A program made the position numbers and the translations under genes. Positions 26,273 to 34,547 of a stretch of DNA of 64,000 bases are shown piece after piece. Under the pieces are notes generated by a model. The model saw only the letters and a program-made list of their open reading frames with translations. It was not told where the DNA came from and made no database searches. Numbering within the stretch: the stretch's first letter is position 1; each line of letters starts with the position of its first letter. The DNA comes from Rhodovulum sp. P5 (GTDB lineage: Bacteria; Pseudomonadota; Alphaproteobacteria; Rhodobacterales; Rhodobacteraceae): NCBI RefSeq assembly GCF_002079305.1, contig NZ_CP015039.1:2898001-2962000 (forward strand), in the 5' to 3' direction.

Positions 26273-27223
26273 ATGTTCAACAGGGTTTTCATGGCCGCCG
26301 CCGCGCTGGCCATCGCCGCAATGCCTGCATGGGCAGAGACGCGGGTTACCTATAAATCGGCGAAATCGACCTCGTCCTACTACCAGATGGGCGTGCAGAT
26401 TGCCGAGGCGATGAAGGCTGGCACCGATGGCGCGATCATCGTGACCGTCGAGGAAAGCCAGGGCTCCGTCCAGAACGTGATGGAGGTGCGCGCCCGCGGT
26501 GGGGATTACGTCTTTACCACGCCGCCGGCCCTTGTGGGTCTCGCCCAGAAGGGCGCGGCGATGTTCGAGGGCAAGGGCGACCCGAAATTCGACACGATCC
26601 GCGCGCTGTTCCCGATCCCGTCGCTGACCATGCATTTCGTGATGTCGGACGCCTCCGGCGTGACGGATTTCGCGGGCATGGAGGGCAAGACGATCCTTCT
26701 TGGCAAGGGCTCCTTCGGCGCACGCGAGGGAGAGAAATACCTCGGCCTCTTCGGCCTGACGGACAAGGTAAAGATCGCCGATGTTGAACTGTCGAACGCG
26801 GTGCCCGCGCTGAAGAACGGCCAGATCGACGGCTTCGTCACCGCCGGGTCATGGCCCGCGCCGAATGTGATCGAGGCCGCGGCCTCCACCGGCGTCACCG
26901 TTCTGTCGCTGACCGACGACCAGATTGCCGCGACGAACCGCGCGCGGCTGGTGATCCCCGCGGGCACCTATGCGGGGCAGCAGAGCGACATCGTCACGAC
27001 ATCGCTGCCCGTCGTGGCCTACACCACCACGGCGATGGACGACGACACGGCCTATGAACTCACCCGGACCTTCTGGGAAGAGAAGGCCCGCATGGCCGAG
27101 GGCGCGCCCTGGTGGGCCGGGGTCGATCAGGGGCTGATGGTCAACATCGCCGGCAAGATCCATCCCGGCGCGCTGCGCTACTACAAGGAAGCGGGATTTA
27201 CGCTGACCGACGCGCAGATGTAA
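26273..27223 (+). CDS. TAXI-family TRAP transporter substrate-binding protein
   Basis: The 316-aa periplasmic protein has a signal peptide (residues 1-22, ending AMPAWA-ET). The TAXI family fold shows in VTYKSAKSTSSYYQMGVQIA at the mature start, LGKGSFGAREGEKYLGLFGL and the DGFVTAGSWPAPNVIEA segment. TAXI proteins deliver ligands, often amino acids or other small acids, to fused TRAP permeases. The next gene encodes such a permease, with a strong hairpin between. The start at 26273 is chosen over an upstream in-frame one because of the clear signal peptide and GGGGAG upstream. Confidence 0.87.
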   Translation: MFNRVFMAAAALAIAAMPAWAETRVTYKSAKSTSSYYQMGVQIAEAMKAGTDGAIIVTVEESQGSVQNVMEVRARGGDYVFTTPPALVGLAQKGAAMFEGKGDPKFDTIRALFPIPSLTMHFVMSDASGVTDFAGMEGKTILLGKGSFGAREGEKYLGLFGLTDKVKIADVELSNAVPALKNGQIDGFVTAGSWPAPNVIEAAASTGVTVLSLTDDQIAATNRARLVIPAGTYAGQQSDIVTTSLPVVAYTTTAMDDDTAYELTRTFWEEKARMAEGAPWWAGVDQGLMVNIAGKIHPGALRYYKEAGFTLTDAQM

Positions 27224-27244
27224 GACGCACGCCGCGCCGCCAAC

Positions 27245-27269
27245 CGGCCGGGCCCCGTGCGCCCGGCCG
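27245..27269 (+). terminator. Intercistronic hairpin after the TAXI binding-protein gene
   Basis: CGGCCGGGC (27245-27253) and GCCCGGCCG (27261-27269) form a perfect 9-bp stem with a 7-base loop, followed by TTT. The permease start is 19 bases further on, so it may be a leaky terminator. Confidence 0.6.
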
Positions 27270-27287
27270 TTTCATGTTCGAGGTCTG

Positions 27288-29087
27288 ATGCTCGCCCCCC
27301 CGCCAGAGAATTTCACCCAAGGTCCGTTCCGGCTCGTCTGGCTTGCCCTTGCGGTTTTGCTGATCGGCTTTCACATCGGGCTGATCTTCTCGGGGCTGGT
27401 GCCGAACCTCGTTGCCCGGCCGGTGCATATGGCGCTGGTCCTGCCTTGGATCTTCGTCTTCGCCGCGCGCACGCCGCGGGGTCGGGCAACCGGTGCGGTC
27501 TGGGCGGCGCTGGGCGTGGCAGCCACGCTGTGGATCGCATCGAACCATTCCGCGTTGTCCGATCAGTACGGGTTTCTGGAGGGGCGCGTTCAGACCGGCA
27601 TCGCCGCGGTCCTGCTGCTGACGGTGCTGGAGGCCGCGCGCCGCGCCATCGGCTGGCCCCTGCCCACGGTCGCGGCGCTCGCGCTGGGTTACGGGCTCTT
27701 CGGTCAGCACATCCCCGGTGAATTCGGCCATTCCGGCACGCCGCTGGCCAGTTTCCTCGGCACGCTGACGATTGCCGAGGGCGGGCTTTGGGGCAGCCTG
27801 ACCGGTGTGTCCGTCGGGGTCGTGGCGATCTTCGTGATCTTCGGGGCGGTGCTGAATGCGGGCGAGGCCGGGCAGGGCTTCATGAACGTGGCCGCTGCGG
27901 CAGCGGGGCGCCTGACGGGGGGCGCGGCGAAGGTGTCGCTGATCTCCTCTGCGCTCTTCGGCTCCATCTCCGGTTCGGCTTCGGCCAATGTCGCGTCCAC
28001 CGGGGCGATCACCCTGCCCGCGATGGAGAAACTGGGCTATCCCAAGCGGCTGGCCGGCGCGGTAGAGGCGGTGGCCTCCTCCGGCGGGCAGATCATGCCG
28101 CCCTTGATGGGGGCCGGGGCCTTCGTCATGGTGGAACTGACGGGCGTGCCTTATACCGGCATCATGGCCGCCGCGTTGATCCCGGCGCTTTTGTACTTCT
28201 TCACGGTGTGGGTGGGGATCAACGGCTATGCCCATCGGTTCGAGTTGAAAGGGCTGGCCGAGGACGACCGGCCGGGCCTGCGCGATGTGGCGATCACCTC
28301 TCTCTTCTTCCTCGTGCCGTTTTCCGTGCTGCTGTGGGGGATGTTCGTCACCGGTGTTACCGCGCAATACGCCGCTTGTCAGGCGATCCTTGCCGGGGTC
28401 GTGCTGCTTTTGTTCAACCGCCGCCTGCATGTCGTCCCGGCCGAAGTGGCCGAGCGTGTGGAGCGCGCCTGCCTGACCGCCGCCCGGCAGGTGTCGATGA
28501 TCGCCGCGATCATCCTGTGTGCCTCTATCGTGATCGGGGTCCTGTCGATCACCGGGTTGGGGGTGAAGCTGACCTCGCTGATCCTGTCGGCCTCGGGCGG
28601 GATGCTCTGGCCCTCGCTCTTGCTGACGGCGCTGGCCTGCCTTGTTCTGGGGATGGAGGTGCCGACAACCGCGGCTTACGTCATCTGCGTTTCGGTCGCA
28701 GGGCCTGCGCTGATCCAGCTGGGGCTGGGCCCGTTGCAGGCGCATCTTTTCGTGCTCTGGTTCGCGCTTCTGTCCACCATCACGCCCCCTGTTTGCGGCG
28801 CGGTCTTCATCGCCGCCGGAATGATCGAGGAAAACTGGCTGAAGGTCGCGATGACGGCGATGGCGCTGGGCGTGGGGCTGTACGTGATCCCGCTGGGCAT
28901 GGTGGCCAATCCCGGGGTGCTGCAGATGGCCGAGGCGCCGGGATGGGCGCTGTTTGCGGGGGGGCGCATGGCGCTTGGTCTTGGGCTTTTGTCCTACGGG
29001 TTGATTGCTGCGCACGGGGTTCTGCTGCGGGTCGGTCTTGTGGCCGCCGGCGCGGCTGTGGTGTTCGCCGGCGCGGTCGTTGCGTAA
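27288..29087 (+). CDS. TAXI-type TRAP transporter fused permease
   Basis: The 599-aa protein joins the small (DctQ-like) and large (DctM-like) TRAP permease parts in one chain with about sixteen membrane segments. The DctM-like part holds SSALFGSISGSASANVASTG and ITLPAMEKLGYPKRLAGAVE, followed by ASSGGQIMPPLMGAGAFVMV, and later MEVPTTAAYVICVSVAGPAL, all typical of TAXI-associated permeases. It imports the ligand held by the protein encoded just upstream, using an ion gradient. The operon appears to end here; a promoter for the next operon lies about 60 bases on. Confidence 0.9.
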   Translation: MLAPPPENFTQGPFRLVWLALAVLLIGFHIGLIFSGLVPNLVARPVHMALVLPWIFVFAARTPRGRATGAVWAALGVAATLWIASNHSALSDQYGFLEGRVQTGIAAVLLLTVLEAARRAIGWPLPTVAALALGYGLFGQHIPGEFGHSGTPLASFLGTLTIAEGGLWGSLTGVSVGVVAIFVIFGAVLNAGEAGQGFMNVAAAAAGRLTGGAAKVSLISSALFGSISGSASANVASTGAITLPAMEKLGYPKRLAGAVEAVASSGGQIMPPLMGAGAFVMVELTGVPYTGIMAAALIPALLYFFTVWVGINGYAHRFELKGLAEDDRPGLRDVAITSLFFLVPFSVLLWGMFVTGVTAQYAACQAILAGVVLLLFNRRLHVVPAEVAERVERACLTAARQVSMIAAIILCASIVIGVLSITGLGVKLTSLILSASGGMLWPSLLLTALACLVLGMEVPTTAAYVICVSVAGPALIQLGLGPLQAHLFVLWFALLSTITPPVCGAVFIAAGMIEENWLKVAMTAMALGVGLYVIPLGMVANPGVLQMAEAPGWALFAGGRMALGLGLLSYGLIAAHGVLLRVGLVAAGAAVVFAGAVVA

Positions 29088-29148
29088 GGGCGGCCTGCGC
29101 GGATTTGCACGTTTTTCCGGCACCTTGGCCCCAATCCGGCCCCCCGAT

Positions 29149-29177
29149 TTGCCCCGCCGCGGCTTTTGCAACTATCG
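29149..29177 (+). promoter_or_regulatory. Candidate promoter of the Liv-type ABC / amino acid operon
   Basis: TTGCCC (29149-29154) and CTATCG (29172-29177) are spaced by 17 bases, about 85 bases before the binding-protein start. It would drive the long operon that follows. Confidence 0.4.
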
Positions 29178-29261
29178 TCGGGGCATGACCTGACGAGAAT
29201 CAGGGGAACGAAAACAGTGGCCGGCCTGTCGCCCCGGCCGCGCAACAGGGAGACAGACACC

Positions 29262-30506
29262 ATGAAAAACCCGATCACCCGGGCAGGCTTCGTCATGGCT
29301 GCCAGCACGCTGGCCCTTGCCGCGGGCAGCGCATGGGCACAGGACTGCCCGATCAAGATCGGCGCATTGGCGCCGCTGTCGGCCCCCGGCACCGTTGTCG
29401 GCGGCGAAGCGATGCGCGACGCCATGATCATTGCCGAGGAAGAGGTGAACGCCTCCGGCGGTGTGCTGGGCTGCAACATCGATCTTGTGGTCGGTGACAG
29501 TGAGGGTCTGCCCGAAAAGGCCACCGCCGTGATGGAGAAGCTGATCACCCAGGACGGCGTGGTCGCGGTGGGCGGCGGCTATCACTCCTCCGTCGGGGTG
29601 GCGTCGAAAGACGTGGCCGACGCGCGCGGCGTGCCGGTCGTCTTTGCCGAGACGTGGAACGACACGATCACCGGCGACAAGCAGAAATACATCTTCCGCA
29701 TCGCGCCGCTGTCCTCCTGGGCCTCGGCCACGATCTGGCAGTTCGTGCTGACCCTGCCTGGCATCGAAAAGGCCGCGATCCTGACCGAGAACACCGATTA
29801 CGGCATCCCGGCCTCGGAAGAGACCAAGCGGGGGCTGGCCACCGGCGATGTGGACAGCGTGATCTTCTCCGTCGATATCGGCACGCAGGATTACGCGGGC
29901 ATCGTGGAGCGGATCAAGGCGGAGGACCCCGATATCATCATCACGCTGGTGACGGGCGAGGCCGCCTATAACTTTACCCAGCAGGCCGCCGATGCGGGGA
30001 TCGGGCCGCTCGACCTGCCCTTCGTCACGGGGCAGGACGCGCTGGAATCGGGTGCGTACTGGACCAATGTGCCGGACGGGCAATACGCCTTTGTTCAGCG
30101 GATCGGGGTTCCTTCGAACCTTTACACCGAAAAGGGCAAGGAGTTCGCCGAGAAGTACAAGGCCAAGACCGGCAAGTCCGATGTCGAGGGCTATGCGATG
30201 GAGGCTTATGACTCCATCATCCTGATCGCGAAGGCCATCACCGAGGCCGGTTCGACCGATGGCGATGCCATCGTCACGGCCCTGGAAGGCATCGAATACG
30301 ATGGCGCGCTGGGCAAGATCTACTTCCCCTATGGCACCGGGAAAGACCCCAGCGCCGATGGCAAGGGGGATGAGTGGTGGCACCAGTGGCCCGACCCGGC
30401 GCTGACCATGATCCAGTATGTCGAAGAGGGACAGGCGTCGTCCGATGCGGCGATCGTGTTCCCCGATGCCTACAAGACCGCGGATCCGGTTCTGGTGAAC
30501 GAATAA
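29262..30506 (+). CDS. ABC transporter substrate-binding protein, branched-chain amino acid (Leu/Ile/Val) type
   Basis: The 414-aa periplasmic protein has a signal peptide (residues 1-27, cleavage near SAWA-QD) and the type I periplasmic binding fold of the LivJ/amide-binding group: IKIGALAPLSAPGTVVGGEA, then a VNASGGVLGCNIDLVVGDSE segment, later GGGYHSSVGVASKDVADARG. The family binds amino acids, amides or related compounds; the ligand cannot be read from sequence. GGGAGACAG precedes the ATG. It heads an operon with a full LivHMGF set and amino acid enzymes, separated from livH by a GC hairpin. Confidence 0.87.
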   Translation: MKNPITRAGFVMAASTLALAAGSAWAQDCPIKIGALAPLSAPGTVVGGEAMRDAMIIAEEEVNASGGVLGCNIDLVVGDSEGLPEKATAVMEKLITQDGVVAVGGGYHSSVGVASKDVADARGVPVVFAETWNDTITGDKQKYIFRIAPLSSWASATIWQFVLTLPGIEKAAILTENTDYGIPASEETKRGLATGDVDSVIFSVDIGTQDYAGIVERIKAEDPDIIITLVTGEAAYNFTQQAADAGIGPLDLPFVTGQDALESGAYWTNVPDGQYAFVQRIGVPSNLYTEKGKEFAEKYKAKTGKSDVEGYAMEAYDSIILIAKAITEAGSTDGDAIVTALEGIEYDGALGKIYFPYGTGKDPSADGKGDEWWHQWPDPALTMIQYVEEGQASSDAAIVFPDAYKTADPVLVNE

Positions 30507-30521
30507 GGTCCACAAGACCCC

Positions 30522-30547
30522 GGCCGGGCGCCAAGGCGTGCCCGGCC
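30522..30547 (+). terminator. Intercistronic hairpin after the Liv-type binding-protein gene
   Basis: GGCCGGGC (30522-30529) and GCCCGGCC (30540-30547) form a perfect 8-bp outer stem; the inner GCC/GGC can extend it. It lies 48 bases before the permease start and parallels the hairpins in the three other transporter operons. Confidence 0.55.
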
Positions 30548-30594
30548 CACCGATTGAAACCTCCGGGTCCGCCCGGACAGGCACGGGGGGCATC

Positions 30595-31863
30595 GTGGAG
30601 ACACCGATCCTTTTCTGGGGCGTCATCGCTTGGATGATCGCCTGGGGCGTTCTGGGCAGCGTCCTTTTGCGCCGGCGCTATCTCGCTTGCGACCTTGACA
30701 CCACCAACGCCAATTTCGTGGGCGCGATGGCGGGGGCGGCCCTTGGGCCGGTCGGCATCGGCGCGCTTTGGGCCGGCACGCCGAAACTCGGCGGGCGGCT
30801 GATCGTGGGGTTGGGGCTGCTGGCCGTGGTGCTGATCGCCGCCGCCTTTGCCTTTGCCGATCCGCAGAACAACTGCGTCACCAACGGGTCCTTCGTCGCC
30901 AGCCAGATCACCAACGGGCTGATCATCGGGATCATCTACGGGTTCATGGCGCTGGGTCTGACGCTGATCTTTTCGATCCTCGGGGTGGTCAGCTTTGCCC
31001 ATGGCGAGTTTTACATGATCGGCGGGATGCTGGTCTATTACATCACCGTTGTCTGGTTTCCCGGCCTGCCGCCCCTGATGGGCGTGATGGGCGCCTGCGC
31101 CATTGCCTTTGCCATCGGGGCCATCTTCGAACGGCTGATGCTGACGCCGATGTATAACGGCAAGGTCGACCGCCCGGTGGAATACGGCATTCTCGCCACC
31201 TTCGGGCTGGCCTTTACCCTGCAATATTTCGTGCAGGCGCTGCATGGTGCGAACCCGGTGAAGGTTCAGCGCTATATCGATTTCCCCCGCATCCGCTGGC
31301 CCGAGGATGCAGATCCGTTGTGGCTGAAGACCAGCCGGGGCAACCTGACGCTGTTCGAGACGGTCTCGATCTCCAACCCGCGCTTCGTGGCGGCGGTGAC
31401 CTGTATCCTCGTGCTTCTGGCCCTGCTCTTCCTTCTGCACCGGACATGGACGGGCAAGGCCCTGCGCGCCGTCGCGCAGGACCGGGAGGCCGCGGCGATT
31501 GCCGGTATCAACCCCGACCGGATGAACATGCTGGCCTTTGCCTTGGGCGGGATGATCGCGGCCCTGGCCGGTGCGCTTCTGGTCCAGGCGTTTTCGTGGC
31601 TGCCGCAGGTGGGCGCGATCCCCGCGATGCGCTCCTTCGTGATCGTTGTTCTTGGCGGCTTGGGCTCCCTGCCCGGCGCGTTCCTTGGCGGCATCATGGT
31701 GGGTCTGGTGGAGGCCGCTGGGACGGGCTGTATACCCGATGCGCAGAAGGCTGCATCCTATATCCCGGCCTATGGGATGATCGTTCTCACGCTGACATTG
31801 CTTCTGCGTCCCACGGGGATGTTCGGGCGGCGGTTTGCCAGCGGCGCACACGGGTCGTTCTGA
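30595..31863 (+). CDS. livH: Branched-chain amino acid-type ABC permease (LivH) with N-terminal extension
   Basis: The GTG at 30595 (GGGGGG upstream) gives 422 aa, about 110 more than a typical LivH. The extra N-terminus has two hydrophobic segments (FWGVIAWMIAWGVLGSVLL; GGRLIVGLGLLAVVLIAAAF) around a loop. The LivH core then starts at about residue 105 with ITNGLIIGIIYGFMALGLTL and continues with GVVSFAHGEFYMIGGMLVYY and the cytoplasmic coupling region RAVAQDREAAAIAGINPDRM. It forms the membrane channel with LivM. Its stop codon is one base before the livM start. The extension has no recognised function. Confidence 0.85.
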   Translation: METPILFWGVIAWMIAWGVLGSVLLRRRYLACDLDTTNANFVGAMAGAALGPVGIGALWAGTPKLGGRLIVGLGLLAVVLIAAAFAFADPQNNCVTNGSFVASQITNGLIIGIIYGFMALGLTLIFSILGVVSFAHGEFYMIGGMLVYYITVVWFPGLPPLMGVMGACAIAFAIGAIFERLMLTPMYNGKVDRPVEYGILATFGLAFTLQYFVQALHGANPVKVQRYIDFPRIRWPEDADPLWLKTSRGNLTLFETVSISNPRFVAAVTCILVLLALLFLLHRTWTGKALRAVAQDREAAAIAGINPDRMNMLAFALGGMIAALAGALLVQAFSWLPQVGAIPAMRSFVIVVLGGLGSLPGAFLGGIMVGLVEAAGTGCIPDAQKAASYIPAYGMIVLTLTLLLRPTGMFGRRFASGAHGSF

Positions 31864-31864
31864 C

Positions 31865-33097
31865 ATGAAGAAACAGATACCCAACCTTGCGGGCGCCGCG
31901 CTCCTGATCTTCTTCCTCGTGTTTCCGTTCGTCTACACGGCCGGGAACTACGACTATGTCATGCATATCCTGATCACGGCCTTCTTCTACGCGATCCTCG
32001 CGTCAAGCTGGTCGATGCTGGCGGGCTATGCGGGGCAGTTTTCCTTCGGCCACATGGGGTTCATGGGGATCGGCGCCTATACCACGGCGCTGTTCTGCCA
32101 TTACTTCTATGTCACCTCCGAACCGACGGGCATCTGTGCCGAGGCGCCGTTCTTCGGCAACTGGTTCGTGGTGGTGAACCCTATCGGCGTGACATCGACC
32201 ACGCTCACTCAGGATTGCCTGCGGCAGGCGATGGAGGTCTGGGACGGCAGCGTCACGGTCACCCCGATGCCGGTGCTTCTGGGCATCGTTCTGGGCACGA
32301 TCATGGGGGGGCTGGCCGGTTTCCTGATCGGGCTTCTGGTGCTGCGGTTGCGTGCGGCCTATCTGGCGCTATTCACGCTGGGCTTTTCGGAAATCCTCAA
32401 GGCGATCATCTCGGCGGAGATCGAGATCACCCGCGGTCAGGCCGGGCTGGAACTGCCGGCGCTCTTTGAAAACGGGGTGACGGTCTTCGGCCATACCTAT
32501 GACCGGACCGACAAGATCCCACCCTATTACGCGATGCTGGGGCTCTTGATCCTGTGTCTGTTGATCCTCGCATGGCTGGCCCGGTCCCGCTTCGGCCTGT
32601 TCGTCCGCGCGCTGCGGGAGGATCAGGACGCCGCGGCGGCCCTGGGCGTGAACACGACCCGCTACAAGGTGTACGTCTTCACCATCACCACGGCGATGGC
32701 GGCGGCGGCGGGCGCGGTGCAGGCGCATTACGTGCAGATCATCACGCCCAACATGCTGTTCCTGTTGCAGATGAGCCTTGTGGTCGCCATGGCGGTGATC
32801 GGCGGGGTCGAGAATTTCGTGGCCGCGGCCATCGGTGCGATCTTCCTGCAGGTCATGCTGGAGGCGCTGAGGACCGATATCACCATTGGCGGGCTTGAGA
32901 TCGACATGACGACATGGCGGCTTGTGGTCTTCGGGGTCCTGCTGATGGTCACGCTGCGGTTTTTCCGCAACGGCCTGATCGCGCCGGTGATCGAGTATTT
33001 CCGCCGCACCGGCGTGGCCCGGGAAACCGTGGCCAAGCGCACGGCGACAGTCGACGGGCCCGGCGGCGGCCCCCACAGGGCGGAGGCGCCGGAATGA
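31865..33097 (+). CDS. livM: Branched-chain amino acid-type ABC permease (LivM)
   Basis: The 410-aa permease has about ten membrane segments. It shows LivM features: ASSWSMLAGYAGQFSFGHMG near residue 50, a long loop, then LRLRAAYLALFTLGFSEIL and the coupling motif RALREDQDAAAALGVNTTRY. The C-terminal tail of about 30 residues is polar. It pairs with LivH. Its stop overlaps the livG start (ATGA), consistent with translational coupling. Confidence 0.9.
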   Translation: MKKQIPNLAGAALLIFFLVFPFVYTAGNYDYVMHILITAFFYAILASSWSMLAGYAGQFSFGHMGFMGIGAYTTALFCHYFYVTSEPTGICAEAPFFGNWFVVVNPIGVTSTTLTQDCLRQAMEVWDGSVTVTPMPVLLGIVLGTIMGGLAGFLIGLLVLRLRAAYLALFTLGFSEILKAIISAEIEITRGQAGLELPALFENGVTVFGHTYDRTDKIPPYYAMLGLLILCLLILAWLARSRFGLFVRALREDQDAAAALGVNTTRYKVYVFTITTAMAAAAGAVQAHYVQIITPNMLFLLQMSLVVAMAVIGGVENFVAAAIGAIFLQVMLEALRTDITIGGLEIDMTTWRLVVFGVLLMVTLRFFRNGLIAPVIEYFRRTGVARETVAKRTATVDGPGGGPHRAEAPE

Positions 33098-33828
33098 TCC
33101 ATCTCAAGGTCACCAATCTGCAAAAGTCCTTCGGCGGCAACCATGTGCTGAAGGGCGTCAATTTCGAGATCAACGGCCCGGAACTGATCGGCCTGATCGG
33201 CCCCAACGGCGCGGGCAAGACCACGATGACCAATGTGCTGGACGGGGCGATCAAACCGTCCAGCGGCACGGTCTATCTGAACGACCACCGCATCGACCAG
33301 TTGGAACCCTATGAGGTCGCCCGCGCCGGTCTGGGCCGCACCTTTCAGGTGACGCGGTCCTTCCGGCGGATGACGGTTCTGGAAAACCTGTATGTCCCCG
33401 CGCTGGCGCTGGGCTGTTCCGACGGCAAGGCGGCGCTGCGGGAGAAGGCCGAGGATGTCCTTGAATTCCTCACCATCGACCATCTGCGCAACGAATATGC
33501 CCGGGCGCTTTCGGGCGGGCAGCAGAAGCTGCTGGAACTGGGGCGGCTTCTGATGCTGAACCCCGATGTCATCATCCTGGACGAACCCTTTGCCGGCGTG
33601 CACCCCAGGCTGATGGAGGTCATCTATGCCTATATCCGCCGGGTGAAGGAGGAGGGGAAGGCGATCATCCTGATCTCTCACCAGATGGACTCGATCTTCT
33701 CGCTGTCAGAACGGCTTCTGGTCTTGAACTTCGGCGACCTGATCGCCGATGGCCTGCCCGAGGACGTCAAGAACGACCCCGCCGTGATCGAGGCCTATCT
33801 TGGATCGGACGAGGAGGACGCGGCATGA
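33094..33828 (+). CDS. livG: Branched-chain amino acid-type ABC ATP-binding protein (LivG)
   Basis: The 244-aa ATPase has Walker A GPNGAGKTT (about residues 36-44), the LivG-type RAGLGRTFQVTRSFRRMTVL loop, the signature ALSGGQQKLLELGRLL, Walker B VIILDEPFAGVHP and the switch His in ISHQM. It works with LivF to energise LivHM. It overlaps livM and livF by four bases each. Confidence 0.92.
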   Translation: MIHLKVTNLQKSFGGNHVLKGVNFEINGPELIGLIGPNGAGKTTMTNVLDGAIKPSSGTVYLNDHRIDQLEPYEVARAGLGRTFQVTRSFRRMTVLENLYVPALALGCSDGKAALREKAEDVLEFLTIDHLRNEYARALSGGQQKLLELGRLLMLNPDVIILDEPFAGVHPRLMEVIYAYIRRVKEEGKAIILISHQMDSIFSLSERLLVLNFGDLIADGLPEDVKNDPAVIEAYLGSDEEDAA

Positions 33829-34547
33829 CCGACCTGCCCGCCGTTCTGGAACTGCGCGACCTTTCGGTCGGCTATTACCGCGACCTGAACATTCTTGCCG
33901 ACCTGCATATCAAGGCCCGAAAGGGACAGATCACCACGATCCTGGGCGCCAATGGTGTGGGCAAGTCCACCGCGCTGAAGGCGGCCTTCGGGTTTCTGAA
34001 ACCCAACAAGGGCGACATCCTGCTGGAGGGCGAAAGCATCCTGCACCTGCCCCCCCATGAAAAGATCCTCGCCGGTCTCGCCTACATCCCGCAGCAGCCG
34101 GGGGTGTTCAAGGACATGACGGTGGAGGAGAACCTTCAGCTTGGCGGCTGGACCTTCCGCAAGAACGCGCGAGAGGTCCGGACGAAGATCGAGGAGAACT
34201 ATGACCGCTTCCCCGTGCTGCGCGACAAGCGCCGGCAGGTGACCGGAGAGCTTTCCGGCGGTCAGCAGCGCATGGTGGAAATCGGCCGGACGCTGATGTC
34301 GGAGCCCAGGATGCTATTGGTCGACGAACCGACCGCGGGGTTGTCGAAGATGCTGGCGGAAGAGGTGTACGAGATGCTGTCGGATCTCGCCCGGAAGGAC
34401 GAACTCACGATCCTTCTGGTCGATCAGGAGATCCGCCACGCGCTGAAGATCGCCGATTACGTCTATGTGCTGGAACTGGGCCGCAACAAGTACGAAGGCC
34501 CCGTGTCCGATTTCGACGATCTGGAAAAGGCGTTCTGGGTGGCGTGA
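33825..34547 (+). CDS. livF: Branched-chain amino acid-type ABC ATP-binding protein (LivF)
   Basis: The 240-aa ATPase has Walker A GANGVGKST (about residues 41-49), the LivF loop GLAYIPQQPGVFKDMTVEEN, signature ELSGGQQRMVEIGRTL, and Walker B MLLVDEPTAGLSK. It is the second ATPase of the transporter. Its last four bases overlap the aminotransferase start (ATGA), so the transporter and enzymes are translated as one unit. Confidence 0.92.
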   Translation: MTDLPAVLELRDLSVGYYRDLNILADLHIKARKGQITTILGANGVGKSTALKAAFGFLKPNKGDILLEGESILHLPPHEKILAGLAYIPQQPGVFKDMTVEENLQLGGWTFRKNAREVRTKIEENYDRFPVLRDKRRQVTGELSGGQQRMVEIGRTLMSEPRMLLVDEPTAGLSKMLAEEVYEMLSDLARKDELTILLVDQEIRHALKIADYVYVLELGRNKYEGPVSDFDDLEKAFWVA

